Shown piece after piece: positions 52,560 through 62,666 of a stretch of 64,000 nucleotides of DNA. The translations under genes were made by a program, and so were the position numbers. The stretch's first letter is position 1. Every line of letters begins with the position of its first letter. The stretch spans positions 62,001 through 126,000 of the forward strand of contig NZ_NSDM01000003.1 in assembly GCF_030852425.1 (NCBI RefSeq), in the 5' to 3' direction. The DNA comes from Saccharothrix longispora (lineage in GTDB: Bacteria; Actinomycetota; Actinomycetes; Mycobacteriales; Pseudonocardiaceae). The notes under the pieces were generated by a model, which saw only the letters and a program-made list of their open reading frames with translations, was not told where the DNA came from and did no database searches.

Positions 52560-53821
52560 GTGAAGTTCACGGAACAGGTCCTGGCGAGCGTCCGCACGGG
52601 TCGACGGACGCGGGTGGTCGCCGCACTGCTGGGCACGGCGCTGGCGATCGACCAACTGCTGCTCTGGCACTGGGACGTCGAGCACGAACTGTTCAGCAAC
52701 AGCCACCTGCCGACGGAGAGCGGCATCGCGTTCGGAGGACCACCCTGGGGCCTGGGGTGGGTAATGCTGCTGTGGTCGGCCGAACCGGACCTCGACGGCC
52801 GCCACGAGTACCCCTACCCGGGCAACCCGCTCGGCCAACTGCTCTACGCGTGCGGCCCGGTCCTCGTGGTGGCGCTGCTCGCGGTGGTCGCGCGAGCCAC
52901 GGCGCGGGACGGCGCACGGCTCGTGAACGGGAGTGCGCCCGAGTCCGTCGAACGGGCGCGACCACCCGTCGACTGGGCCCGGATCACGTCCGCGGTCACC
53001 AGTCCGACCGCCGTCCTGGCCCTGGTGTTCACCGCGTTGTCGCTCAAGGCCACCCGCGACCAGATCGGCATCACCGCCGAGGGGCAGATCACCAACCGCT
53101 ACACGCAGGCGGTGCAACTGCTCGGCACACCCGGCGACACCGGCCGCGACCTGCGCCTGGGTGGCATCTACGCGCTGGAGCGCATCGCCATCGACTCACC
53201 CCGCGACGCCGGGACCATCAGCACCCTGCTGTCCACCTTCGTCCGCGACCACGCCCGCCGGCCCGGCACCGGCCCGTGCCCTCCCTCTCCGCCCGCCGAC
53301 ATCCAGGCCGCGGTCAACGTGGTCACCGGCTGGGAGGTCAAGGCGAACCGCCGGGAGCAGGGGGACGACCTGAGCGGCACGTGCCTGGCAGGCCTGGTGC
53401 TGTCGGCCGCGCTCCTGGACAACGCAGACCTGGGTGGCACCGACCTCACCGGGGCACGGATGACGGGGACCAGCATGAACGACGAGAACCTCCGGAACGC
53501 GACGCTGACCGGCGCCGACCTCTCCAATACGTTCTTGAACGACACCTGGTTCGACGGCGCCGACCTGACGGGAGCCGATCTTCGCGGCGCGCACTCGCGC
53601 GAGGGCGGGCTCAACGGCGCGAACCTGACCGGGGCCACCCTGACCGGGCCACGCTCACCGACGTGAGGGCGTCCGGCGCGGTACTGCGCGGTGCGGACTT
53701 GGCGCACGCCGTTCTCGTCGACGGGAACTTCTCCGGCGCAGACCTGACAGGCGCTCACCTCGACGGTGTCGACTCGGCCGACGTGGATCTCACCGGTGCT
53801 GTCGGATTGCCGGTGGTCTAG
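52560..53821 (+). pseudogene. Membrane-anchored pentapeptide-repeat protein with single-base frameshift
   Basis: The N-terminal part has two or three membrane helices (RVVAALLGTALAIDQLLLWH, LLYACGPVLVVALLAVVARA, SPTAVLALVFTALSLKATRD) and a conserved cytoplasmic segment (GQITNRYTQAVQLLGTPGDT, LRLGGIYALERIAIDSPRD). From about residue 275 it becomes A(D/N)LxG pentapeptide repeats. In frame the protein ends at 53666 with ATLTGPRSPT, but the repeats go on perfectly in the next frame (ATLTDVRASGAVLRGADLAH to DLTGAVGLPVV, stop 53819-53821). One missing G in the run near 53647-53650 would restore a roughly 420-aa protein. It may be a sequencing error or a recent mutation. The function of these actinomycete proteins is unknown. 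Confidence 0.75.
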
Positions 53822-54888
53822 GACCGCAGGGCCGAACGCACCCCGCGCGCGATCTCCACGTCCTCCCGCGCCCCGATCACCAACGTCTGCGTGAACGCCG
53901 AGGCGGCGGTCAACTCGGCGTCCCCGTCGACCGAGGCGTTGCGCTCCTCGTCGATCGCCACCCCGAGGAAGGCCAGCCGCGAGGCGGCCATCCGGCGCAC
54001 GGTCGCCGACCCCTCCCCCACCCCGCCGGTGAACACCAGGGCGTCCAACCCGCCCAACGACGCCGTCATCGCGGCCACCCCCGCCACCAGCCGGTGCACG
54101 TACACGTCGAGGGCGAGCACCGCGTCCGGGTCGCCGGCGGACGCGGCGGCGTCGATCTCGCGCAGGTCGCCGGTGCCCGCCAGGGCGGTGAGGCCCGAAC
54201 GCTCCTCCAAGGCGGTCGCGACCTCGTGCGGCGACAGCTTCTCGTGCTCCTCCAGCCACAGCACCAACCCCGGGTCGACGGTGCCGGACCGGGTCGCCAT
54301 CACCAGGCCCTCCAACGGGGTGAAGCCCATCGTCGTGTCCACGCACCGGCCGTCGGCGACGGCGGCCAGCGAGGCGCCCGCGCCCAGGTGGCACGTCACC
54401 AGGCGCAGCCCCGGCCGCAGCCACTCGGCCGCCCGTCGGGCGCTGTAGGCGTGCGACAGGCCGTGGAAGCCGTAGCGGCGGATCGCGTACCGCTCACGCC
54501 ACTCGCGGGGCACGGCGTAGGTCGACGCGGCGGCCGGGATGGTGGTGTGGAACGCGGTGTCGAAGCACGCCACGGCGGGCACGTCGGGGTACAGCTCCCC
54601 CACCGCGGCCAGGCCCGCCAGCGACTTCGGCTGGTGCAGGGGCGCGAGGGCGGTCAGGTCCTCCAGCTCCCGCCGCACCTCCGGGTCCACCACCACCGGG
54701 GCGGTGAACCGCGTGCCGCCGTGCACGACGCGGTGGCCCACGGCGTCCGGGACGGGCCAGTCCCGCAGCACGTCGGCCACCCCGGCGGCGACCGGTGGGA
54801 CGTCCGCGGCCTGCTCGACCTCGTCACCGGGGCCGAGCAGGCGCAGCTTCAGGCTCGACGAGCCCGCGTTGACGACCAGGACCCGCAC
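53818..54888 (-). CDS. ackA: Acetate kinase
   Basis: 356-aa enzyme converting acetyl phosphate and ADP to acetate and ATP. Conserved blocks are RVLVVNAGSSSLKLRLL at the start, AVGHRVVHGGTRFTAPVVV, ACFDTAFHTTIP, RRYGFHGLSHAY, VTCHLGAGASLAAVADGRCV, DTTMGFTPLEGLVMATRSG and DALVFTGGVGEGSATVRR. It is slightly shorter than E. coli AckA (400 aa) but complete. GTG 54888 lies one base downstream of the phosphoketolase stop, so xfp and ackA form one operon. Together they yield ATP from pentose or hexose phosphates through acetyl phosphate. Confidence 0.96.
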   Translation of the reverse strand: MRVLVVNAGSSSLKLRLLGPGDEVEQAADVPPVAAGVADVLRDWPVPDAVGHRVVHGGTRFTAPVVVDPEVRRELEDLTALAPLHQPKSLAGLAAVGELYPDVPAVACFDTAFHTTIPAAASTYAVPREWRERYAIRRYGFHGLSHAYSARRAAEWLRPGLRLVTCHLGAGASLAAVADGRCVDTTMGFTPLEGLVMATRSGTVDPGLVLWLEEHEKLSPHEVATALEERSGLTALAGTGDLREIDAAASAGDPDAVLALDVYVHRLVAGVAAMTASLGGLDALVFTGGVGEGSATVRRMAASRLAFLGVAIDEERNASVDGDAELTAASAFTQTLVIGAREDVEIARGVRSALRS

Positions 54889-54889
54889 G

Positions 54890-57214
54890 TCAGCCCCACG
54901 TCCAGCCGGCGATGGCCGGGTCGTCCTCACCGTGCTCACGCGTGTAGTCGCGCGCCGCCAGCCTCGCGTCGACCATGCGCTGCCGCAGCACCGCCGCAGC
55001 ACCGCCCAGCGACGGCACGCGGTCGATCACGTCCATCACCAGGTGGAAGCGGTCGAGGTCGTTGAGCATCACCATGTCGAACGGCGTGGTGGTCGTGCCC
55101 TCCTCCTTGTAGCCGCGCACGTGCAGGTTGCGGTGGTTGGTGCGTCGGTAGGTCAGGCGGTGGATGAGCCACGGGTAGCCGTGGAACGCGAAGACCACGG
55201 GCTTGTCCGTGGTGAACAGCGCGTCGAACGCGCGGTCCGACAGCCCGTGCGGGTGCTCGGTGTCGGGTTGCAGGCGCATCAGGTCGACCACGTTGACCAC
55301 GCGCACCTTCAGCTCCGGCAGGTGCTCGCGCAGCAGCTCGGCCGCGGCCAGCGTCTCCAGCGTCGGGATGTCGCCCGCGCACGCCAGGACCACGTCCGGT
55401 TCGCCGTCGGTGGTGCCCGCCCAGTCCCAGACGCCCAGGCCGCGCGCGCAGTGCGCGATGGCCTCGTCCATCGTCAGGTAGGTCAGCGCGGGCTGCTTCC
55501 CGGCGACGATCACGTTCACGTAGTGCCTGCTGCGCAGGCAGTGGTCGGCGACCGAGAGCAGGGTGTTGGTGTCCGGCGGCAGGTAGACGCGGACGATCTC
55601 GGCCTTCTTGTTCACCACGTGGTCGAGGAAACCCGGGTCCTGGTGGGAGAAGCCGTTGTGGTCCTGTCGCCACACGTGCGAGGACAGCAGGTAGTTGAGC
55701 GAGGCGATCGGCGCGCGCCACGGGATGTCGCGGGTCGTCTTGAGCCACTTGGCGTGCTGGTTGAGCATCGAGTCGACGATGTGGATGAACGCCTCGTAGC
55801 TGGTGAACAGGCCGTGCCTGCCGGTCAGCAGGTAGCCCTCCAGCCAGCCCTGGCACAGGTGCTCGGACAGCACCTCGAACACCCGGCCGTCCGGGGCGAG
55901 GTGGTCGTCACCCGGTTCGGTGATCGCGTTCCACGACCGGCCGGTGACGTCGAACAGCGCCTGGAGGCGGTTGGAGGCCACCTCGTCCGGGCCCATGACC
56001 AGGAAGTTCGCCGGGTTGCGGCGGGTGACCTCGCGGAGGAACTCGCCCAGCACCCGCGTGGCCTCGCTGCTTTCGACCGCGGGCCGCTCGACGGTGACGG
56101 CGTGGTCGCGGAAGTCGGGCATCCGCAGGTCGCGCAGCAGCCGGCCGCCGTTCGTGTGCGGGTTGGCGCTCATCCGCCGGTCGCCGACGGGCGCGAGCGC
56201 GCGCAGTTCCGCGACCAGCCGGCCGGACTCGTCGAACAGCTCCTCGGGCCGGTAGGAGCGCATCCACTCCTCCAGCTGCGCCCGGTGCGCGGCGTCCTTG
56301 CGGGTGTTCGACAGCGGCACCTGGTGCGCGTGGAACGTGCCCTCGACGCGGACGCCGTCGACCTCACGCGGTCCGGTCCAGCCCTTGGGCGTGCGCAGCA
56401 CGATCATCGGCCACGCCGGGCGGGTGCGGCTCTCCTTGCACTCGGCGATCTCGTCCAGCACGGTGTCCAGAGTGGACGCCAACTGCTCGTGGACGGCCTT
56501 CGGCTCGTCGCCGACGACGAAGTGCGGCCGGTGCCCGTACCCGCGCATCAACGAGGCCAGCTCGTCGTCCGGGATGCGCGCCAGCACCGTCGGGTTGGCG
56601 ATCTTGTAGCCGTTGAGGTGCAGGACCGGCAGCACGACGCCGTCGCGCCGCGGGTCGAGGAACTTGTTGGAGTGCCAGCTGGCGGCCAGCGGCCCGGTCT
56701 CCGCCTCGCCGTCGCCGACCACGCACACCGAGAGCAGGTCGGGGTTGTCGAACACCGCGCCGTAGGCGTGCAGCAGCGCGTACCCCAGCTCCCCGCCCTC
56801 GTGGATCGAACCGGGCGTCTCGGGGGCGACGTGGCTGGGGATGCCGCCGGGGAAGGAGAACTGGCGGAACAGCGCGCGCAGGCCGTCCACGTCCTCGCCG
56901 ATGTGCGAGTACACCTCGCTGTAGGTGCCCTCCAGGTAGGCGTTGGCCACCAGCCCCGGCCCGCCGTGGCCCGGACCGGTGACGTAGAGGGCGTTGAGGT
57001 CGCGCTGCCTGATCACCCGGTTCACGTGCGCGTAGACCAGGTTCAGGCCGGGGGTGGTGCCCCAGTGGCCGAGCAGCCTCGGCTTGACGTGCTCGGGCAG
57101 GAGCGGTTCGCGCAGCAAGGGGTTGTCGAGCAGGTAGATCTGCCCGACCGACAGGTAGTTGGCCGCACGCCAGTAGGCGTCCAGCAGGATGAGGTCGTCT
57201 TGCGTGGACGGCAT
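54890..57214 (-). CDS. xfp: Phosphoketolase (xylulose-5-P/fructose-6-P)
   Basis: 774-aa thiamine-diphosphate enzyme splitting xylulose 5-phosphate (and possibly fructose 6-phosphate) to acetyl phosphate plus glyceraldehyde 3-phosphate or erythrose 4-phosphate. Recognisable blocks are [80 protein letters not shown], the ThDP motif [20 protein letters not shown], and [20 protein letters not shown]. The ATG at 57214 begins the family N-terminus. It is first gene of the xfp-ackA operon. No phosphotransacetylase gene is adjacent, so acetyl phosphate is expected to go to acetate. Confidence 0.96.
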   Translation of the reverse strand: MPSTQDDLILLDAYWRAANYLSVGQIYLLDNPLLREPLLPEHVKPRLLGHWGTTPGLNLVYAHVNRVIRQRDLNALYVTGPGHGGPGLVANAYLEGTYSEVYSHIGEDVDGLRALFRQFSFPGGIPSHVAPETPGSIHEGGELGYALLHAYGAVFDNPDLLSVCVVGDGEAETGPLAASWHSNKFLDPRRDGVVLPVLHLNGYKIANPTVLARIPDDELASLMRGYGHRPHFVVGDEPKAVHEQLASTLDTVLDEIAECKESRTRPAWPMIVLRTPKGWTGPREVDGVRVEGTFHAHQVPLSNTRKDAAHRAQLEEWMRSYRPEELFDESGRLVAELRALAPVGDRRMSANPHTNGGRLLRDLRMPDFRDHAVTVERPAVESSEATRVLGEFLREVTRRNPANFLVMGPDEVASNRLQALFDVTGRSWNAITEPGDDHLAPDGRVFEVLSEHLCQGWLEGYLLTGRHGLFTSYEAFIHIVDSMLNQHAKWLKTTRDIPWRAPIASLNYLLSSHVWRQDHNGFSHQDPGFLDHVVNKKAEIVRVYLPPDTNTLLSVADHCLRSRHYVNVIVAGKQPALTYLTMDEAIAHCARGLGVWDWAGTTDGEPDVVLACAGDIPTLETLAAAELLREHLPELKVRVVNVVDLMRLQPDTEHPHGLSDRAFDALFTTDKPVVFAFHGYPWLIHRLTYRRTNHRNLHVRGYKEEGTTTTPFDMVMLNDLDRFHLVMDVIDRVPSLGGAAAVLRQRMVDARLAARDYTREHGEDDPAIAGWTWG

Positions 57215-57305
57215 GCGCTCGACGCTAGTCGCGATCACACCGGACCGAAACTCGGGCGGCGCGGTCCGCGCGCCCGGTGGACGATGTCGGCCGCGGAGGT
57301 GGCCG

Positions 57306-59280
57306 ATGGCCGGGGTGGACGTGAACGGCGGGAACGACGGGCTGACGTCGGCGGAGGTGGCCGAGCGGGTGGCCGCCGGGCGGGTGAACGCGGTCGTGTC
57401 TCGCGACCAGTCGCAGCACCGCGCCGCGCGCCCGGGTGGTCCGCGACGGCGCGGTCGCCGAGGTCGACGTGGGTGCGGTGGTCGCCGACGACCTGCTGGA
57501 ACTGCGCGCCGGCGACCAGGTGGTCGCGGACGGCGCGGTGGTCGCCTCGGACAGGTTGGAGGTCGACGAGTCGTTGCTGACCGGGGAGTCCGACCCGGTG
57601 CTCAAGGCCGCGGGCGACGACGTGCGGTCCGGGTCGGTCGTGGTGGCCGGGACGGGCCGCGCCCGCGCGACCGGCGTGGGCGACCAGGCTCACGCGGCCA
57701 GGCTCACCGCCGAGGCCCGTCGGTTCAGCGCGGTCCGGTCCGAGCTCGTCACCGGCACCAACCGGGTTGCTGCGGTGGATCGCCCTGGTCATGGTCGTAG
57801 TGGGGACCGCTGCTGCTGTGGAGCCAGTTCCGCAGCCCGGACACCGGTTCGTGGCAGGAGGCCGTGACCGGTGCGGTGGCGGCGCTGGTCGGCATGGTGC
57901 CCGAAGGGCTGGTACTGCCGACCAGCCTCGCGTTCATGCTCGCCGCGGTCTCCCCGGCGCGCAGGCGGACCCCGGTGCGGGAGCTGCCCGCGGTCGAGGT
58001 GCTGGCCCGGGTGGACGTGGTGTGCCTGGACAAGACCGGCACGCTCACGCACGGCGACATCGTGTTCGACCGGGTGGTGCCCGACTCCCCGGACGACGTC
58101 GACGAGGTCGACGAGGCACTGGCGCTGTGCGCGTCGGCCCCGGACGCCAACGCGACCGCCCACGCGCTGGCCGACTCCTTCCCGGGCGGCACGTGGCGGC
58201 GCACGGGCGGAGTTCCGTTCTCCTCGGCCCGCAAGTGGTCCTCGGTGGACGCGGACGGGCACGGCACGTGGGTGCTCGGCGCACCCGAGGTGGTGTTCCC
58301 GGACGGTGGCTCCCCGCTGCTCGACCAGGCCGCCGACATCGCCTCCGGCGGCAGGCGCGTGCTCGTGCTGGCGCACGCGCCCTCCCCCCGCCCGCGACGG
58401 CGTCCTCCCGGCCGGTGCGACCGCGCGGGCGCTGGTCGTGCTCGCCGAACGCGTCCGCGACGACGCGGCCGGCACGCTGCGGTACTTCGCCGAGCAGGGC
58501 GTGCGGCTGCGCGTGATCCCCGGGGACGCCCCGCGCACGGTCGGCGCGGTCGCGGTGGCAGTCGGGCTGCCCGGCATCACCGACCCCGCCCAGGCGGTGG
58601 ACGCGCGGACCCTGCCCGAGGACCCGGACGCGCTGGCCGACGTGCTGGAGGGCTCGGTGGTGTTCGGACGCGTCACGCCGCAGCAGAAGCGGGCCGTGGT
58701 CGCCGCGCTCCAGCGGCGCGGGCACGTGGTGGCGATGACCGGTGACGGCGTCAACGACGCCATGGCGCTCAAGGACGCCGACATCGGCGTGGCCATGGGC
58801 AACGGCGCGGCGGCGACCAGGGCGGTGGCGCAGCTCGTGCTGCTGGACAGCCGGTTCGCGCACCTGCCGGACGTGGTCGCCGAGGGGCGGCGGGTGATCG
58901 CGGACATCGAGCGCGCCGCCGTCCTGTTCCTGGTCAAGAACGCGTACTCGCTGGTCCTGGCGCTGGTGGTGCTCGCGACGTCGCTCGCCTACCCGCTGGC
59001 CCCGATCCAGCTGACGCTGATCTCGGCGGCCACGATCGGCGTGCCGGGATTCGTGCTGGCGCTCGGCCCGAACCCCCGCCGGTACGTGCCGGGTTTCCTG
59101 GGGCGCGTGCTGCGGCTCGCCGTGCCCGCGGGGGTGGTGGTCGGCCTGGGCGCGTTCACCCTGCTGTGCGCGGCGGCGGTGCTCGTGGTCGGGGCGGTGT
59201 CCGGTGCGCTGTGGTCGTCGGCGGCGTCGGCGCCCTGGTACCCGCACGTGGCGCACGGCGTCCCGTCACTTCTGGAGGGC
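57306..59280 (+). pseudogene. P-type cation-transporting ATPase, multiply frameshifted and internally deleted
   Basis: Parts of a P-type ATPase appear in order but in different frames. The cation-ATPase N-terminus ([20 protein letters not shown]) is at 57306; the first helix pair is missing (about 70 residues). The actuator domain follows from 57436 ([40 protein letters not shown]). Frame changes lie near 57768, 57813 and 58385. The phosphorylation motif VVCLDKTGTLTHGDIVFDRV is intact, as are the hinge VAMTGDGVNDAMALKDADIG and the last helices (LVLALVVLATSLAYPLAPIQ). No intact protein can be made, so this is a decayed gene, unless GC-rich sequencing errors explain most shifts. The last frame runs into the repeat array and stops at 59403. 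Confidence 0.78.
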
Positions 59281-59297
59281 CGGTGGTGGACGCCCCG

Positions 59298-59505
59298 CGC
59301 GAGTCGTACGTCCAAGCCTCGCGAGTCGTACGTCCAGACCGCGCGAGTCGTACGTTCAGGTTCCGTGAGTTCTACGTTCGTACCGACGGGTCGGTACGCC
59401 TGAATGTAGAACTCACGGGCCCTGGACGTTGGACTCGCGCGGCTTGGACGTACGACTCGCGCGGTCTGGACGTACGACTCGCGGGGCCTGGGGTTGGGCT
59501 CTCGG
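59298..59505. repeat. Symmetric inverted array of 14-mer units at about 22-bp spacing
   Basis: Four forward copies (59301, 59323, 59345, 59367; type GAGTCGTACGTCCA) are followed by four inverted copies (59401, 59423, 59445, 59467; type TGGACGTACGACTC) and a degenerate fifth (59489). Within each arm the period is 22 bp. A central hairpin CGTACCGAC/GTCGGTACG (59379-59387 with 59390-59398) marks the symmetry axis. The array lies between the end of the decayed P-type ATPase gene and the convergent STAS gene. It could fold into one hairpin-like cruciform of about 200 bp; a bidirectional terminator or chromosomal protein-binding array is possible. Confidence 0.85.
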
Positions 59506-59507
59506 GG

Positions 59508-59861
59508 TCAGGAGGTCGTGGCCAGGGCGTCGGTGAGGGTGTCGTGGAGGTCCAGCACCTGGGCCAGGCCCACGGAGGTCAGGGTGCGGCGGATCAGGCG
59601 CGGCACGACGACGCGCAGCGTGCCCCCGCCCCGGCGGGTGGCCTCGTGCGCCCGCAGCAGCACGTCGATGCCGACCGACGCGAAGAAGTCCACGTCGCTC
59701 AGGTCCACGACCACGGTGCCGTCGCCGTCGCCCACGGCGGCCGTCACGGGGGCGCGCAGGAGGTGCACGGTGGCGATGTCGAGCTGGCCGCGCGCGGTGA
59801 GCACGACGGTGGCTCCGTCGGCGTCGCGCCGGGTCGTGGTCTCGAATGCTTCGGGAGACAT
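59508..59861 (-). CDS. STAS-domain anti-sigma factor antagonist
   Basis: 117-aa single STAS domain of the SpoIIAA/RsbV type: GATVVLTARGQLDIATVHLL, the strand TVVVDLSDVDFFASVGIDVL with a Ser two residues after the conserved DF (phosphorylation site), then RAHEATRRGGGTLRVVVPRL. It would bind an anti-sigma kinase when unphosphorylated. ATG 59861 gives MSPEAFETTT; GTG 59879 is an alternative. It is divergent from a multi-domain SpoIIE phosphatase gene that could dephosphorylate it. The stop is followed directly by the inverted-repeat array. Confidence 0.88.
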   Translation of the reverse strand: MSPEAFETTTRRDADGATVVLTARGQLDIATVHLLRAPVTAAVGDGDGTVVVDLSDVDFFASVGIDVLLRAHEATRRGGGTLRVVVPRLIRRTLTSVGLAQVLDLHDTLTDALATTS

Positions 59862-60044
59862 CGGTGTCCGTTTCGTCACTTCGGGGCAGGAGTCGACCGC
59901 GTGTGCGCTGTGGGCTCAACGGCACCGCCTGGCACCAGAAGATCACACCGCGCGGGCCGCGTGCAGACCCCCTCCCCGATGGCGATCGGTGCACGCTCCA
60001 CGGCCCGGCTAGCCTGGGTGCCCCCACCCCCCGAGGAGCGACCC

Positions 60045-62666
60045 ATGCCGCGAGCGAGCGGACCGGAGCCCGGCGACCTGTCCGGCCTGGTCGGCGACCT
60101 GCCGGTCGTGGTCTGGGAGGGTGATCGCGCGACCCGCCGCCTCACGTTCGCCTCGCGGTACGCCGACGTGCTGCTCGGCGGCCCGCCGGACGACTGGGAC
60201 ACCGTCGTGCACCCCGACGACCGCGCGTGGGTGGCCCACGAGCGCTGGTCGCGTGAAGAGGACTTCGAGCTGGTCTACCGGGTGGTCGCGGACGGCCGGG
60301 TGCGGTGGGTGCAGGACCGGGTGCGCGTCGGCGAACGGCTGCTGCGCGGCGTGCTGGTCGACGTCACCGACGCCCGCCTGCGCGAGGAGCGCGAGCGGTT
60401 CCTGCGCGAGCTGGACCGCGAACTCCAGCGGTTGGACGACGCCGAGGTCGTGATGACCGCGGCGACCCGCCTGCTCGGCGAGCACCTGGGCGTGAACCGG
60501 TGCGCCTACGCGGAGGCCGAGGCCGACGAGGACCACTTCGTGATGAGCGGCGACTACGCGAACGGCCTGCCGCCGCTGCCGGGCCGGTTCGCGATGTCGG
60601 CGTTCGGCGCGGGCGCGCTGCGCGCGATGCGGTCGGGCGAACCGTGGGTGGTGCACGACAGCGCCACCGACCCGCGCCTGGAGGACCTGGACGCCTACCT
60701 GGTCACCGGCATCCGCGCGGTGATCTGCCTGCCGCTGCTGCGCGGCGGCCGGTTCGTCGCGGCGATGGCCGTGCACCAGGCGGTGCCGCGCCGCTGGACC
60801 GACGCCGAGGTGGAACTGGTGTCGGTGGTGGTGAACCGCTGCTGGGAGTCGGTGCAGCGCACGCACGCCGACCGGGCCGTGCGCGCGGGCGAGGAGCGCT
60901 ACCGGCGGCTCGTGGAACGCGCCACCGACGCCATCTGGACCGTCGACCGCGACCTGCGGTTCGTCGACGTCAACCCGGCTGCCTGCGCGCTGCTCGGCGT
61001 CGACCGCGCGGGCCTGGTGGGCACGCCGCTCACCGACCTGGTGGAGGACGGGGCCGCGCACCGGCTCGCCGCCCTCGTCGGCTCGACCGCGCCCGCCGTC
61101 ACCGACGTGTGGGAGCTGCGCCGCGCCGACGGCACCACCGTCCCGGTCGAGCTGAGCGTCCAGGGCACGCCGCACGGGGTGCAGGCGATCGGCCGCGACG
61201 TCACCGAGCGCCGGCGCGCGGAGGCCGAGCGGGAGCTGCTGCTCCAGCGGGAGCGCGAGATCGCCGAGACCCTCCAGCGCAGCCTGCTGCCCCCGGAGCT
61301 GCCGAAGCTGGCCCGGTTCGCCGTGTCGGCCCGCTACCTGCCCGCGGCGGCGCACGGCCAGATCGGCGGCGACTGGTACGAGGTGCTGCCGGTGAGCGAC
61401 ACGGTCGTCGCGGTGTCCGTCGGGGACGTCGTCGGCAAGGGCCCGACGGCGGCGGCCGTGATGGGCCAGCTGCGCAGCGCCCTCGCCGGCTACCTGCTCG
61501 ACCGCCACTCCCCCGCCGCGGCCCTGGACCGGCTCGACGCGTTCGCCCGTCGCACGCCCGGCGCGGTCGGCAGCACGTGCGCCTGCGTGACGGTCGACTG
61601 GAGCACCGGGCAGCTGTGCTGGGCCTCGGCCGGGCACCCGCCCGTGCTGCTGGTCTCGCCCGACGGCGCGTCTTTCGTCACCGGCGACGCGGGGGCCGTG
61701 CTGGGCGCGGACGACGGCATGCCGTACCGCGACCACGCCGTGCGGCTGCCGGTGGGCGGGTCCGCCGTGCTCTACACCGACGGCCTGGTGGAGCGGCGGG
61801 CCGACGTGCTCGACGCGGGCCTGGCCCGGTTGGCCGAGGTGGTGGGGAAGTCGCACGCCTCGCCGCCCGACAAGCTGGCCGACGAGGTGGTGTCCGCGCT
61901 GCTCTCCGACGGGCAGGCCGACGACGTGGCGCTGGTCGTGCTGCGCCGCACCCCGGGGCCGCTGCTCGGGCGCGGGGTGCCCGCCGTGCCCGAGGCGTTG
62001 GGCGGGATGCGCCAGGAGGTGCGCGCGTGGGCCGCGCTGGCCGGCCTGTCGGTGGACGTGCTGTGCGACCTCCAACTCGCGCTGGGCGAGGCCGCCGCCA
62101 ACGCCGTCGACCACGCCTACCCCGACGGGCCGGGCGACTTCGACTACGAGCTGGAGCGCACGGCGGACGGCGACGTGCACGTGGTGGTCCGCGACCGGGG
62201 CCGCTGGCGGCCGGTGCCCGTCGACAAGGGCAACCGCGGCAGGGGAATCGACATCATCCGCGAGTTGGCCGCCGACGCGGTGTTCGACCGCGGCCCGCAC
62301 GGGACGGTGGTCGACTTCCGCGTGCCGCTCGCCCCGCGCCCCGCCGCGGCCGAGCCGCCCGCCGCGCTCCCGGGTGGGGGCGGGGCGCACGTGCTGCGGC
62401 TGACCGGCGACCTCGACGGCGCGGGGGCCGACGCGGTCCGGGCCGACCTGCTGGCGGCGGCGCGCACCCGCCGCCTGGAGCTCGACCTGACCGCCGTGGA
62501 CTACCTCAGCAGCTCCGGCGTGGCGCTGCTGCTCACCGCCGCCCAGACCGCGCGACGGGCCGGCCTGCCGATGACGTGGACGCTGCGCGCCGGGTCCGCG
62601 CCCGACCGGATCGTCGCGCTGTCCGGGCTGTCGGGCACGCCCGGCCTCACGATCCGCTCGGCGTGA
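60045..62666 (+). CDS. PAS-GAF-PAS-SpoIIE phosphatase with HATPase and STAS domains
   Basis: 873-aa signalling protein combining all partner-switch functions. In order: PAS_3-like (25-120; DDWDTVVHPDDRAWVAHERW), GAF (about 135-290; LLGEHLGVNRCAYAEAEADE), PAS (300-400; YRRLVERATDAIWTVDRDLR), SpoIIE PP2C phosphatase (about 430-640; LQRSLLPPELPKLARFAVSA, GGDWYEVLPVSDTVVAVSVG DVVGKG, TDGLVERRADVLDAGL), HATPase_c anti-sigma kinase (about 655-765; LALGEAAANAVDHAYPDG, RGRGIDII), and a C-terminal STAS domain (780-873; LDLTAVDYLSSSGVALLLT). ATG 60045 has CGAGGAG 8 nt upstream. It is divergent from the STAS gene; its 3' end overlaps the next SpoIIE gene by 20 bp. Confidence 0.93.
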   Translation: MPRASGPEPGDLSGLVGDLPVVVWEGDRATRRLTFASRYADVLLGGPPDDWDTVVHPDDRAWVAHERWSREEDFELVYRVVADGRVRWVQDRVRVGERLLRGVLVDVTDARLREERERFLRELDRELQRLDDAEVVMTAATRLLGEHLGVNRCAYAEAEADEDHFVMSGDYANGLPPLPGRFAMSAFGAGALRAMRSGEPWVVHDSATDPRLEDLDAYLVTGIRAVICLPLLRGGRFVAAMAVHQAVPRRWTDAEVELVSVVVNRCWESVQRTHADRAVRAGEERYRRLVERATDAIWTVDRDLRFVDVNPAACALLGVDRAGLVGTPLTDLVEDGAAHRLAALVGSTAPAVTDVWELRRADGTTVPVELSVQGTPHGVQAIGRDVTERRRAEAERELLLQREREIAETLQRSLLPPELPKLARFAVSARYLPAAAHGQIGGDWYEVLPVSDTVVAVSVGDVVGKGPTAAAVMGQLRSALAGYLLDRHSPAAALDRLDAFARRTPGAVGSTCACVTVDWSTGQLCWASAGHPPVLLVSPDGASFVTGDAGAVLGADDGMPYRDHAVRLPVGGSAVLYTDGLVERRADVLDAGLARLAEVVGKSHASPPDKLADEVVSALLSDGQADDVALVVLRRTPGPLLGRGVPAVPEALGGMRQEVRAWAALAGLSVDVLCDLQLALGEAAANAVDHAYPDGPGDFDYELERTADGDVHVVVRDRGRWRPVPVDKGNRGRGIDIIRELAADAVFDRGPHGTVVDFRVPLAPRPAAAEPPAALPGGGGAHVLRLTGDLDGAGADAVRADLLAAARTRRLELDLTAVDYLSSSGVALLLTAAQTARRAGLPMTWTLRAGSAPDRIVALSGLSGTPGLTIRSA

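Noticed and set aside
59298-59505. CRISPR array
   Set aside because: Units are 14 bp, half of them inverted, spacers of about 8 bp are too short and no cas genes are present.
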